The notes: generated by a model not told the origin, from the letters alone. DNA of 33,926 bases from JANNYA01 sp043754435 (GCA_043754435.1 JAYUUS010000183.1:1-33926), one strand, 5' to 3'; shown: positions 1 through 8,290, numbered from the stretch's first letter. Program-made: numbers and translations.

Positions 1-458
1 GTTTCGTAAGTGCCTTGGACAATTCCCTGCGTGCCGATATAAATCCAACTGCCCGCCGTCATTTGCCCATACATCATCAAACCTTTGCGATCCAGCTCGT
101 GAAAATGCTCCCAGGTCGCCCATTTCGGCACCAAGTTTGAGTTCGCAATCAACACGCGCGGCGCGTCAGGATGCGTCGGGAAAACCCCGACCGGCTTACC
201 CGACTGCACCAGCAGCGTTTCCTCGTCAGAAAGTTTTTTCAGCGCCTCCAAAATCGCATCAAAACTCGCCCAATCGCGCGCGGCTTTGCCGATCCCGCCA
301 TACACCACCAAGTCCTCCGGGCGCTCGGCGACTTCTGGATCTAAGTTATTTTGGATCATGCGAAATGCGGCTTCGCTGAGCCAAGATTTGCAGCTCAATT
401 CAGTGCCACGAGGTGCGCGCACGACGCGTGCGACAGGTTTGCAGAGCGTTTGATTCAT
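1..458 (-). CDS. hutU: Urocanate hydratase (urocanase), N-terminal part, runs off the window
   Basis: Second enzyme of histidine degradation: NAD-dependent hydration of urocanate to imidazolonepropionate in the cytoplasm. About 152 N-terminal codons are present; the family is usually about 550 residues, so the 3' end lies left of the window. Translation gives blocks I recognise from HutU: RAPRGTEL near the start, VVYGGIGKAARDW, LLVQSGKPVGVFPTHPDAPR, LIANSNLVPKWATWEHF and MTAGSWIYIGTQG. The ATG at 458-456 is the first Met before the conserved RAPRGTEL block; no strong ribosome binding site precedes it. No HutC-like operator was recognised in the 120 bases upstream. The remaining hut genes would be expected to the left. 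Confidence 0.95.
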   Translation of the reverse strand, partial: MNQTLCKPVARVVRAPRGTELSCKSWLSEAAFRMIQNNLDPEVAERPEDLVVYGGIGKAARDWASFDAILEALKKLSDEETLLVQSGKPVGVFPTHPDAPRVLIANSNLVPKWATWEHFHELDRKGLMMYGQMTAGSWIYIGTQGIVQGTYE

Positions 459-577
459 GACTAATTCGCAGGTTTCAAGATCCGGCAACTTTAGCGAAGT
501 GTTGGCGACAAAGCACTGGCTTTTCCGCCAAAGTGATCCATGTGAGAACTGGAATAAGCAGACAGGCTATAAATGCG

Positions 578-607
578 AAAGGCGCGCCGCAAAGCAGCGC
601 GCCTTTT
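578..607 (-). terminator. GC-rich hairpin, likely terminator of the Sel1 gene
   Basis: A perfect 10-bp inverted repeat, AAAGGCGCGC (578-587) and GCGCGCCTTT (597-606), with a 9-nt loop. It lies 36 bases past the stop codon of the minus-strand Sel1 gene and before the hutU start. Both flanks are T-rich when read outward (TTTTATT on plus, TTTCGCATTT on minus), so it could work in either direction. With the Sel1 gene ending beside it, minus is the natural orientation. Confidence 0.7.
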
Positions 608-642
608 ATTCTTAACCTAGATTTAGCCTAGATTCCGCTGAC

Positions 643-1518
643 TTAGTGCGCTGGAAAATATGCAGCAGCAAATTTATTAACGTCAACATCCAGTTTGGTC
701 TTCTGCGCTGCAGCTAGACGCAATGCGGTACGGTCACGCTGTTCAGCCGCTTTTTCGACGTTCAACTTAGCCGCTAATGCATACCAGTAGTAGCTCTTCG
801 CAGCGTCTTGAGTCACACCGTCACCATCACGATACATCACCGCCATGTTGTACATCGAATTGCCGTGTCCGGTCTGCGCTGCCGCCGTGTAGAGACGAAT
901 TGCTTCACCATTATTTTCCGGCATGCCTTCGCCTTCATCATTCATAATAGCCAGGTTATACATCGCACCCGCATGGCCTTGATCGCCTGCAAGAGCGTAA
1001 TACTTAGCTGCAGCTTGGTCGTCCACCGGGCCGCCTTCGCCGTTGTCATACATCAATGCCAAATTGTATTGCGCATTGATGTGGCCTTTATCGGCAGCAG
1101 ATTTGTACCAAAAGCGGGCGCGCTCATCGTCAGTCTTGACGCCTTCGCCATTGTCATACATTAATGCCAAATTGTACTGCGAGGACAAATTACCGCCGTT
1201 TGCTGCCTTTAAATAAAGCTGAGCCGCCTTGATATCGTCTACCTTAGTGCCCTCGCCTTCGTCATACATATAAGCCGCGCGTGCTGCCGCATCAATATTG
1301 CCTTTGGCTGCTGCCTTCTCAAACCAACTCAACGCTTCTGGGTCGTTGGTTTCACCATCTTTACCTTCATCCAGAGAATCGCCCAGCTCAAACATTGCTT
1401 GAACATTGCCCGCTTGCGCGTTCGTACGCAGGTTAGCCAAAGCTGCGCTACCAGCTGCAAATCCTAAAGTTGGCGCTGCAAAAGCGCAGATCACCGCTAA
1501 AGTAAGAATACGACGCAT
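643..1518 (-). CDS. Exported Sel1-like repeat protein
   Basis: A 291-residue protein with an N-terminal Sec signal peptide (basic MRR, hydrophobic core to about residue 21, AFAA/GFAA cleavage region), followed by about six 36-residue Sel1-like alpha-alpha repeats from residue 38 to 255. Each repeat has the pattern A-x-YNLAxMYxxGEG...A..WYxxAAxxGH. The loops are unusually acidic and glycine-rich (DEGKDGE, DEGEG, DNGEG twice, DEGEG, DGDG). Sel1 repeats usually serve as protein-protein scaffolds; the partner here is unknown and the protein should act in the periplasm or outside. A start-proximal AAAAGGG precedes the ATG. It stands alone, with its own terminator, downstream of a cyclic-nucleotide-binding protein gene on the same strand. 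Confidence 0.85.
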   Translation of the reverse strand: MRRILTLAVICAFAAPTLGFAAGSAALANLRTNAQAGNVQAMFELGDSLDEGKDGETNDPEALSWFEKAAAKGNIDAAARAAYMYDEGEGTKVDDIKAAQLYLKAANGGNLSSQYNLALMYDNGEGVKTDDERARFWYKSAADKGHINAQYNLALMYDNGEGGPVDDQAAAKYYALAGDQGHAGAMYNLAIMNDEGEGMPENNGEAIRLYTAAAQTGHGNSMYNMAVMYRDGDGVTQDAAKSYYWYALAAKLNVEKAAEQRDRTALRLAAAQKTKLDVDVNKFAAAYFPAH

Positions 1519-1584
1519 ATTAAAACCCTTTTGATCGATTGAAGAAGCTAGATAATAGCGAAAATTTAGCCCTTGGAACCCCTT

Positions 1585-1615
1585 GATTTAGGGGGACTTA
1601 AGGGGGATTTAGGGG
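1585..1615. repeat. Three tandem 11-bp units, TTTAGGGGG type
   Basis: Three adjacent near-identical units read GATTTAGGGGG (1585-1595), ACTTAAGGGGG (1596-1606) and ATTTAGGGG (1607-1615). They occupy the 104-bp gap between the stop of the CNB/rhodanese gene and the start of the Sel1 gene, close to where the Sel1 promoter should be. A preceding CCCC at about 1579-1582 can pair with the first G run. Function is unknown. Confidence 0.6.
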
Positions 1616-1622
1616 AAAATCG

Positions 1623-2681
1623 CTAGCTTGCCTTGGCTTGATCTACTTGGCGCACCATCGCATTCAAACCACCCTGCAGTGCGGCGGCTTCAAAACCCAG
1701 TTTGCTCAGCACAAAAGCCGCAGCCGACGAGCGTTCGCCTGAGTTGCAATAGGTGATGTAGCGCTTTTTTTTATCCAAATTTGCCGCAAATTCGCGCAGC
1801 CTGGAAAGCGGCATATTCACTGAACCTTTAATCGCGCGTTCGTTGAATTCTTCCACCGTGCGTACATCAATCACTCCTGCGCCGCCGCGCACGGCAATCG
1901 AAGCCTTGCCTGGTGTAAGCCACTCCACCGCAGGTTGTTTGAGCAACTCGGAAAAGTCAGATTTAGCTAGGCGCATCAATTTGCCATCTTTCATCATGGT
2001 AACCGTGGCGTTGCGCACATTGTTACTTAACAACGCATCTTCACCAAAACTATCACCACGCACTAAATAAGCAATGACCGATTCGCCCGCATCGTTCATT
2101 TGGCTCACCGCCGCAGCACCCTCTTTCAATACGTAAAAAAAGTCACCATCATCCCCTTCGCGGATGATGGTTTGCGCATTGTTGACGCTCATTTCGGCAA
2201 AGCGGGTAAACAGCCGCTCAATGTTGGCGATTGGCAACTTTCGCAAGGCTTTGCTTTGCAACAAACGAAACACCCAGCGATTTCCTTCTGGGTTAGTATC
2301 AAAATGTTTTACATTGCCACTTTTAACAACTTGATCCCAAGCGATCACTTTTTCCAGGAAACGACGATCTATTTTTGCCACCCGCGCACGCGGCGATTGC
2401 ACCGTGGCGGTGAAACGACGCGGCTGTAAGTCACCGATGGCATAACGCCCTTGCAACGAAGTGCCGCCACTTTGACTCTTCGTGCGGCCATCAGGATAGT
2501 CGCCGCGCACTTCGCCTTCAAGCAAATAAAGGGTATTTTCATCGGTATCGCCCGCGCAAAACAGTACCTGATCGCATGGGACGTATTCTTCTGACGCCTC
2601 ACGTGCCAGCGCTTCCAAGTGCTCAGGGCGCAAGGACTCCAGCGGATACAAGTTTTTTAGTAAGTTCGCGTCGACACTCAT
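1623..2681 (-). CDS. Tandem cyclic-nucleotide-binding domains fused to a rhodanese domain
   Basis: A 352-residue soluble protein. Residues about 10-125 look like a degenerate cNMP-binding (CNB) fold. Residues 150-250 form a second CNB domain with an intact phosphate-binding cassette: FGE at 212-214 and Arg223 in NNVRNATV, the positions that hold the ligand in cAMP/cGMP-binding proteins. Residues 255-350 are a rhodanese module (VIDVRTVEEFNERAIKG, then the active-site loop CNSGERS with Cys312), suggesting sulfurtransferase or persulfide sensing. No HTH or kinase domain is visible, so output is unclear; a redox/sulfur-linked cyclic nucleotide sensor is an inference. The ATG lies 12 bases after the stop codon of the M48 gene, so the two are probably cotranscribed. 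Confidence 0.88.
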   Translation of the reverse strand: MSVDANLLKNLYPLESLRPEHLEALAREASEEYVPCDQVLFCAGDTDENTLYLLEGEVRGDYPDGRTKSQSGGTSLQGRYAIGDLQPRRFTATVQSPRARVAKIDRRFLEKVIAWDQVVKSGNVKHFDTNPEGNRWVFRLLQSKALRKLPIANIERLFTRFAEMSVNNAQTIIREGDDGDFFYVLKEGAAAVSQMNDAGESVIAYLVRGDSFGEDALLSNNVRNATVTMMKDGKLMRLAKSDFSELLKQPAVEWLTPGKASIAVRGGAGVIDVRTVEEFNERAIKGSVNMPLSRLREFAANLDKKKRYITYCNSGERSSAAAFVLSKLGFEAAALQGGLNAMVRQVDQAKAS

Positions 2682-2693
2682 GTTTTTCCCCGA

Positions 2694-3566
2694 TTATGGT
2701 TGACGCTCAGCGGCTTGATCACTGCAATACTGCGCCCGATATTCCAAAGCTTTGGGCATCCAGCGATTTAAGTCTTCAATTCTATGCTCATTGCTTGGGT
2801 GCGTACTGGCAAACTCAGGCGGGTGCGCGCCGCCAAGTGCCGCCATACGCTCCCACAGTTTTGGCGCTTCACGCGGATCAAAGCAGGCAGCGGCGGCAAA
2901 ATACAGCCCCATCTCGTCAGCTTCAGATTCATGATCCCGTGAAAATGGCAGCAGCACGCCAAACTTTGCCCCGGCCCCTAATGCCGCCATAACCGCTTGC
3001 CGCGCTTGCGGACTCATATCCCCTACCGAAACACCGGCTGCCATGGAGCCAATTTGCACCAGTTTTTGATACGCCATACGTTCAGCGCCATGCCGCGCAA
3101 CCGCGTGCGCAATCTCGTGGCCCATTACCACTGCTAAACCATCGGCATTTGCCGCTACCGGTAAAAGACCGGTGTAGACGGCAATTTTGCCGCCCGGCAG
3201 AGCGAAAGCATTCACTTGGTCAGACTCAATAACATTGGCTTCCCACTCGAAACCTGGGTCTGCACCTGGAAATTTCTGCACGGCCTGAATTAATCGCGTG
3301 GCGACATCCTGCACCATTTTCGGCGCTTCGCCTGTGGTAACAATATGCTCGTTTTGCAAAATCTCTTGGTAGGACTGATAGCCCAAAGCCGCTTCTTGTT
3401 CGCGGCTTATATCGACAAGGTGTTTGCGTCCGGTAACAGGCACTACATCTCTGTGGCTAAGATAGTAATAGCCCATATACAAGCCGAAAAAAAGTATCGG
3501 TAATAACCGCATCAGACCGAAACCACCCCGGCCACCGCTTGCTTGTTGCTGTTGAGGATAATTCAT
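2694..3566 (-). CDS. M48 family zinc metalloprotease, membrane-anchored
   Basis: A 290-residue protein with one predicted membrane segment (about 17-37) after a Gln/Gly-rich N-terminus, then a peptidase M48 domain. The zinc motif HEIAH is at 150-154 and the third ligand lies in HESEADEMG (Glu213). The PVTGRKHLVDIS segment after the membrane anchor is typical of the LoiP/YcaL/BepA-like exported M48 proteases, so the catalytic domain probably faces the periplasm and acts in envelope protein quality control. Substrate is not predictable. It precedes the CNB/rhodanese gene by 12 bases on the same strand. The first ATG matches the expected start of the anchor. Confidence 0.9.
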   Translation of the reverse strand: MNYPQQQQASGGRGGFGLMRLLPILFFGLYMGYYYLSHRDVVPVTGRKHLVDISREQEAALGYQSYQEILQNEHIVTTGEAPKMVQDVATRLIQAVQKFPGADPGFEWEANVIESDQVNAFALPGGKIAVYTGLLPVAANADGLAVVMGHEIAHAVARHGAERMAYQKLVQIGSMAAGVSVGDMSPQARQAVMAALGAGAKFGVLLPFSRDHESEADEMGLYFAAAACFDPREAPKLWERMAALGGAHPPEFASTHPSNEHRIEDLNRWMPKALEYRAQYCSDQAAERQP

Positions 3567-3678
3567 ATTTGTCTTTCGCTAACTTTGATGACACAAGTGT
3601 AGCGCGCGCTCTACACTTTTCGCACGGTCAATTCTGCAATTGTGTCGACGCAGGCTTGGTGTCGATGATCAGGCAGGC

Positions 3679-4575
3679 TCAATGTGCCAATGCCATCGAC
3701 TGAAGATGGGCGCTTGTGTTGTTCACGACAAATTTTCCGTGCTCCCAAATCACCGTTGCACTCGCAATTTTAGGATCATGGGTAAAGAACAATCGCACGT
3801 TACGCGCCGCTTTATCGGTCAAAAACGCACGCTTTTCGTCCACTAACAATTCTGGAAATCGGTCATACCCCATCGTGACGGGCACATGCACCCAAGGCGC
3901 ACCTGGAATCAGATCCGCACAAAAAACCATACCGCCAACGCCGTTTTCACCACAAATTTCCGCCAGCATCAAACCCGGCGTGTGACCATCGCTATAGTGA
4001 AAACGCACCGAGTCCCCCAAGACGGGCGTATGCGCACCCTGAACTAATTCTAGCCGCCCCGACATTTCCAAAAGCGGCTGCAGCTCAGCGATAAAGGAAG
4101 CGCGGTCGCGCGCATGCGGTGCTAGTGCACGCTGCCAGCAGGCGCTGGAGACCACAAAGGTGGCGTTGGGAAATAACAGGCGCGCAGGCATACCTTCCTC
4201 CCAAGCGGCAAGCAAACCGCCAGCATGGTCAAAGTGCAGATGACTTAAGACCACAACATCAACATCAGCGTCCGACAAGCCCAAAGCGGCAAGCGCATCT
4301 AACAAACAATGATGTGCCTCCACAACGCCAAAACGCTCGCGCATTTTTGGCTCAAAAAACGCGCCGATACCCGTCTCGAATAGCACTGTCTTGCCGTTTA
4401 GACCCCGAGCTAATAGGCAGCGGCATGCCAGCGGAACCCGATTATCCGCTTCTGGCGCAAGCCATTTTTCCCACATGACGCGTGGCGCGTTACCAAACAT
4501 CGCGCCGCCATCAAGTTTTTGGGAATTTCCGTCTAACGAATCTAAAATGACGTTTGAAATAATTTGTGTGGGCAT
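3679..4575 (-). CDS. MBL-fold metallo-hydrolase
   Basis: A 298-residue metallo-beta-lactamase-fold hydrolase with the full metal-binding set: HLHFDHAGG (His112, His114, Asp116, His117), His198 in SDGHTPG, Asp221 in FCADLIPG and His266 in FFTHDPK. The architecture resembles lactonase/glyoxalase-II-like MBL enzymes that have HxHxDH and a substrate pocket formed by the N-terminal 100 residues; substrate is unknown. The ORF is open for 18 more codons upstream, but the ATG at 4575-4573 is preceded by AAAAGGTCGTCAA, a good ribosome binding site, and begins MPTQIISNV. The extra upstream residues are translated from the A/T-rich terminator flank and are rejected. Confidence 0.9.
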   Translation of the reverse strand: MPTQIISNVILDSLDGNSQKLDGGAMFGNAPRVMWEKWLAPEADNRVPLACRCLLARGLNGKTVLFETGIGAFFEPKMRERFGVVEAHHCLLDALAALGLSDADVDVVVLSHLHFDHAGGLLAAWEEGMPARLLFPNATFVVSSACWQRALAPHARDRASFIAELQPLLEMSGRLELVQGAHTPVLGDSVRFHYSDGHTPGLMLAEICGENGVGGMVFCADLIPGAPWVHVPVTMGYDRFPELLVDEKRAFLTDKAARNVRLFFTHDPKIASATVIWEHGKFVVNNTSAHLQSMALAH

Positions 4576-4611
4576 TTGACGACCTTTTAAAAATACTCTT
4601 AAAAATAAAAA

Positions 4612-4649
4612 CCCTACTCTTAAAAACAAAACGCGCCACTAGGGCGCGT
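4612..4649 (-). terminator. Rho-independent terminator of the ExbB-like gene
   Basis: A 7-bp perfect stem ACGCGCC (4631-4637) / GGCGCGT (4643-4649) with a 5-nt loop. On the minus strand it is followed by TTTTGTTTTTAAG, a convincing U-tract. It lies 28 bases beyond the stop codon of the ExbB-like gene and upstream of the MBL-fold gene. Confidence 0.8.
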
Positions 4650-4676
4650 CTTGTCGCTAACAATTGCTACAGCATC

Positions 4677-5438
4677 TTACTTCATAGGGGCTGCAAGCTT
4701 TGGTGCGCTGGGTACGCGTCCACCAATGTTGGCCGGTGCACCTACACGCGAGCCGGTTGCAAAATAATCGTGCAAGTCATGCGCAAATTCATCGAATCGG
4801 CCCAGTGTTACGCGATTGGCTCGAACAAAAAAGTTATAAGCAAGCACAGCAGGAATGGCCACTGCCAAACCAATACATGTCATGATTAACGCTTCGCCAA
4901 CAGGCCCTGCGACGTTTTCCAGTGACGCATTGCCGGTTGCACCAATTTGAATCAGCGCGTTATAAATTCCCCAAACCGTACCAAACAACCCAACGAATGG
5001 CGAGGTTGAACCCACGGTTGCCAACAAGGTTAAGCCTTCTTCTAGCTTTCCGCTTTCACGGGTAACGGCTTGACGCAGGCTGCGATCAATAAATTCAGAA
5101 CGATTTAAGGCTTCAACTAAACGATTGCCTTCGCTCTTGGCGTGGTGTGCCGCCGCTTGTGCACATTCAAGGGCGATTTTAGAAAAAGGCTCATTCGCGG
5201 GAAAACTTTCCATAGCTCGAATGGCTTCCTGGGGATTTGTCGTCGCCCAAAATTGAGTGACTACGTTTTCCGCATTACTACGCACCGCAATGTTTTTGAT
5301 GGTGTTACGGATAATGTAGTAAAGCGTAGCTAAACCCATGCTCGCAACAACACTGAAAGTCAACCAACCCACAAAGCCTGCGTGTTTTAAAATATCCAGC
5401 ATGCCCATACCCTGGGCGGCCATTCCTGAAGCTGTCAT
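4677..5438 (-). CDS. MotA/TolQ/ExbB-family proton channel protein, orphan
   Basis: A 253-residue inner-membrane protein of the ExbB/TolQ/MotA family: first membrane segment at about 17-38 of the chosen start (GFVGWLTFSVVASMGLATLYYII), a long cytoplasmic stretch, then two more helices with the family signature GLFGTVWGIYNALIQIG and ALIMTCIGLAVAIPAVLAYNFF. These proteins form proton-driven stator complexes that energise TonB or Tol systems with an ExbD/TolR partner. No ExbD, TolR or TonB gene is adjacent: a terminator follows directly. The start at ATG 5438-5436 is chosen because AAGGA precedes it; an ATG 16 codons upstream has no ribosome binding site. Confidence 0.9.
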   Translation of the reverse strand: MTASGMAAQGMGMLDILKHAGFVGWLTFSVVASMGLATLYYIIRNTIKNIAVRSNAENVVTQFWATTNPQEAIRAMESFPANEPFSKIALECAQAAAHHAKSEGNRLVEALNRSEFIDRSLRQAVTRESGKLEEGLTLLATVGSTSPFVGLFGTVWGIYNALIQIGATGNASLENVAGPVGEALIMTCIGLAVAIPAVLAYNFFVRANRVTLGRFDEFAHDLHDYFATGSRVGAPANIGGRVPSAPKLAAPMK

Positions 5439-5569
5439 TGCCTGTCCTTCGCTTGATCGTGCATTAGAGTAAAAATCCGAATGCAAAGGTTAGTACAAAA
5501 GACGAAGTCCTGACAAGCGGCGATTTGGTTTGCGCTAAAATATTTTGTAAATCTGCGGGTCTTTCTGAA

Positions 5570-6343
5570 ATGACATTATTAAGCGTTAACGTAAACAAGG
5601 TGGCAGTACTGCGAAATTCCCGAGGCGGGCAGTTGCCAGATGTGGTGTTCGCCGCGCAAACCGCCCTACGTGCTGGCTGTGACGGAATAACGCTGCATCC
5701 GCGCCCGGATTTACGCCATATCCATCCTAGCGATTGTATAGCGATACGCACGCTGCTTAATTCCCAAGCGTTTTTGGGACGCGAACTCAATATCGAAGGT
5801 AACCCATTTGCGCCCGCAAACGCGCAGTATCCAGGCCTGTTGGCGATTATCGAACAAACACGGCCTGAGCAAGTTACGCTGGTGCCCGATGGCGATAGCC
5901 AAATCACTTCCGATCACGGTTGGCGTATGCGTGAAAATGCCGCGCGCTTAGGACCTATGATTGCAAGCATCGGGGCTTTAGGTGCACGGGTTAGCTTATT
6001 TGTCGATGATGACATCGACGAAGCGGCGCTACGGATTGCGCGTGATTTAGGTGCGCAACGCATCGAAATTTATACCGGGCCCTATGCGCATGAATTTGAC
6101 GCTGAGACTAAAGATAAACAAAATGCGCTATCGCGCTGCGCCCGCACGAGTGGCCTTGCCTGCGCGCTTGGCCTTGGTGTAAACGCCGGGCATGACCTAA
6201 GCCAAAGCAACCTTGGCGCACTCTTGCAAGCGGCACCTAGCATTTGCGAAGTCTCCATCGGCCATGCGCTATTTAATGACGCACTTTATGCTGGGCTGGA
6301 CAGCGCCGTGCGCGCCTATCTAAAAATTGTCAGCGCTGCTTAA
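5570..6343 (+). CDS. pdxJ: Pyridoxine 5'-phosphate synthase
   Basis: Condenses 3-amino-2-oxopropyl phosphate (from PdxA) with 1-deoxyxylulose 5-phosphate to give pyridoxine 5'-phosphate, the last ring-forming step of the DXP-dependent vitamin B6 pathway. At 257 residues it is close to the usual 240-250 of this TIM barrel. Visible family blocks: LSVNVNKVAVLRNSRGG, GITLHPRPDLRHI, ELNIEGNPF, RPEQVTLVPDGDSQITSDHG, LYTGPYA-like YTGPYAHEF, GVNAGHDL and EVSIGHAL. The HPRPDxRHI form (rather than HLREDRRHI) is the variant I know from Xanthomonads and Bacteroidetes. The ORF opens 15 codons earlier, but MTLLSVNVNK fits the family start. Divergent from the exbB-like gene, convergent with yggS, which is also a B6-related gene. 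Confidence 0.96.
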   Translation: MTLLSVNVNKVAVLRNSRGGQLPDVVFAAQTALRAGCDGITLHPRPDLRHIHPSDCIAIRTLLNSQAFLGRELNIEGNPFAPANAQYPGLLAIIEQTRPEQVTLVPDGDSQITSDHGWRMRENAARLGPMIASIGALGARVSLFVDDDIDEAALRIARDLGAQRIEIYTGPYAHEFDAETKDKQNALSRCARTSGLACALGLGVNAGHDLSQSNLGALLQAAPSICEVSIGHALFNDALYAGLDSAVRAYLKIVSAA

Positions 6344-6364
6344 GCCGCAATTTCAAAGCAATCT

Positions 6365-7054
6365 TTAACGCGCACCAAAAATCGCCGACCCTACCCTTAC
6401 CAAATTCGCGCCGTGCGCAAGCGCCAATTCAAAATCACCGCTCATTCCCATTGATAAAGTGTCGAGCTGCACGTTCGCGTGATTTAACAGCGAAAAGTGC
6501 GTACGCAACTGCGTATAGAGTTTCGCCATCGCAACAAAAGTCACTTCAGCGGCGTTTGGCCGCCCGATCACCATGAGGCCGCGCAGGCAAAGCTTAGGCT
6601 CGGCTGCCACCAATTCCGCGAGGCTTATGATCGCACTCGGCGCACAACCGGATTTTGTTGTTTCATCATCAATATTGACTTGAATCAATACATTTAGCGG
6701 CGGCTGCAAAGGGCCGCGCGCGCGCGCCAACAGTGGTATTAATTTTGCCCGGTCTAAGCTTTGTAGCCAATCAAAATACGCCGCGACCTGGGCGCACTTA
6801 TTGGATTGCAAAGGCCCGATCAAATGCCATTCGATCGCTAAATCACTCAGCAATGCGCGCTTTTCGATAGCTTCCTGGACATAGTTTTCACCAAAAGCGC
6901 GTTGACCGGCTTCATAGCAAGCGCGTATGTCACCGGCAGGCATCAATTTGCTAACGGCCACTAAGCGCGGTGTGGCATCTTTGTTGGGCGTTGCTCCTGC
7001 GGCGGCGGCAATTTGCGCTAAAACACGCTGTAGGTTGTGCGCGATGTCAGACAT
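6365..7054 (-). CDS. yggS: Pyridoxal phosphate homeostasis protein (YggS/PLPBP family)
   Basis: A 229-residue single-domain PLP-binding protein of alanine-racemase fold III type that buffers intracellular PLP and affects amino-acid and keto-acid pools; no enzymatic activity is established. The PLP lysine is in LVAVSKLMP (about residue 36), and the family blocks FGENYVQE, WHLIGPLQSNK, NIDDETTKSG, GLMVIG, LSMGMSGDFELA and VRVGSAIFG are all present. It is transcribed away from pilT, the standard arrangement in gammaproteobacteria (often yggS-proC divergent from pilT); no proC is present here. AAAAGG precedes the ATG. Its 3' end faces pdxJ with a 21-base gap. Confidence 0.95.
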   Translation of the reverse strand: MSDIAHNLQRVLAQIAAAAGATPNKDATPRLVAVSKLMPAGDIRACYEAGQRAFGENYVQEAIEKRALLSDLAIEWHLIGPLQSNKCAQVAAYFDWLQSLDRAKLIPLLARARGPLQPPLNVLIQVNIDDETTKSGCAPSAIISLAELVAAEPKLCLRGLMVIGRPNAAEVTFVAMAKLYTQLRTHFSLLNHANVQLDTLSMGMSGDFELALAHGANLVRVGSAIFGAR

Positions 7055-7153
7055 GGGTTGAGCCTTTTACTGCGAACATGGGTGCTGGACAGCTTAACTT
7101 AGTGGTAATCCCAGCCACAAAAACAGATCACTATAATTTCGCGCAACGATCAG

Positions 7154-7181
7154 TTTGTACCGCAGTTCGCCAGCGTATACT
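7154..7181 (+). promoter_or_regulatory. Candidate sigma70 promoter for pilT
   Basis: TTTGTA (7154-7159) and TATACT (7176-7181) are separated by 16 bases in the yggS-pilT divergent gap, about 70 bases before the pilT start. A second TATAAT lies at 7132-7137 but lacks a convincing -35. Assignment is by eye only. Confidence 0.35.
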
Positions 7182-7249
7182 CTTGGCGTTTGGCGTCGCA
7201 ATGTCGCCGAAATCCGCCTCCAGAACCTCAGCTGACTTAGGAAAAAAGC

Positions 7250-8290
7250 ATGGATATCGCAGAATTATTGGCCTTTTCGGTAAAAAATAAAGCCTCAGAT
7301 TTGCATCTGTCGGCTGGATTACCACCAATGATTCGAGTGGATGGCGATGTACGGCGTATCAACGTGCCGCCGCTGGAGCACAAGCAGGTGCACAGTTTGA
7401 TTTACGACATCATGAGTGACAAACAGCGGCGCGATTATGAAGAATTTTTAGAAACCGATTTTTCTTTTGAAATTCCGGGTTTAGCGCGTTTTCGGGTGAA
7501 TGCCTTTAACCAAAATCGCGGCGCGGCGGCGGTGTTTCGAACCATTCCATCGGAAATTCTTTCGTTGGACGATTTAGGTGCACCAAAAATTTTCCGTGAA
7601 CTGATTGATTTCCCTCAGGGTTTGATTTTGGTAACCGGCCCCACTGGCTCGGGTAAGTCGACCACGTTGGCAGCGATGGTCGATCATGTTAATAAAAACG
7701 AATATGCACACATTTTGACCGTGGAAGATCCGATCGAATTCGTCCACACATCCAATAAGTGTTTGATTAACCAACGCGAAGTGCACCGCGATACCCACGG
7801 CTTTAACGAAGCGCTGCGCTCGGCACTGCGTGAAGATCCAGATTATATTTTGGTTGGCGAATTGCGCGACTTAGAAACCATCCGCTTGGCGCTAACCGCC
7901 GCTGAAACCGGCCACTTAGTGTTTGGCACGCTGCACACCAGCTCGGCTGCGAAAACCATTGACCGTATTATTGACGTATTCCCAGCCGGGGAAAAGCCGA
8001 TGGTGCGCTCAATGCTTTCAGAATCTTTACGGGCGGTTATTTCGCAAAGCTTGCTTAAAAAAGTAGGTGGCGGACGGATAGCTGCGCACGAAATCATGAC
8101 CGGCATTCCGGCGATTCGAAACTTGATTCGCGAAGACAAAGTCGCGCAAATGTATTCGTCGATCCAAACCGGCGCACAATATGGCATGCAAACTCTGGAT
8201 CAGTGCCTACTAGATTTGGTCAAGCGTGGCTTAGTTACCCGTCAGCAAGCGGCAACCTATGCCAAAGAAAAGAAAAATTTTGATAGTTAG
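7250..8290 (+). CDS. pilT: Type IV pilus retraction ATPase PilT
   Basis: A 346-residue hexameric secretion-type ATPase that depolymerises type IV pili at the inner membrane, powering twitching motility. It has a PAS-like N-terminal domain (1-100), Walker A GPTGSGKST at 130-138, the Asp box around TVEDPIEF, Walker B ILVGELRD with Glu204, and the His box GHLVFGTLHT at 221-230. The C-terminal AIRNLIRE motif (288-295), specific to PilT and needed for retraction, is intact. AGGAAAAAAGC precedes the ATG. It is followed by pilU in the same orientation. A 14-bp tandem repeat begins within its last codons. Confidence 0.98.
   Translation: MDIAELLAFSVKNKASDLHLSAGLPPMIRVDGDVRRINVPPLEHKQVHSLIYDIMSDKQRRDYEEFLETDFSFEIPGLARFRVNAFNQNRGAAAVFRTIPSEILSLDDLGAPKIFRELIDFPQGLILVTGPTGSGKSTTLAAMVDHVNKNEYAHILTVEDPIEFVHTSNKCLINQREVHRDTHGFNEALRSALREDPDYILVGELRDLETIRLALTAAETGHLVFGTLHTSSAAKTIDRIIDVFPAGEKPMVRSMLSESLRAVISQSLLKKVGGGRIAAHEIMTGIPAIRNLIREDKVAQMYSSIQTGAQYGMQTLDQCLLDLVKRGLVTRQQAATYAKEKKNFDS

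Noticed and set aside
5439..5569. Divergent promoters for exbB-like and pdxJ
   Set aside because: Candidate boxes (CTGACA and TAAAAT) are 20 bases apart, too far for a credible sigma70 promoter call.
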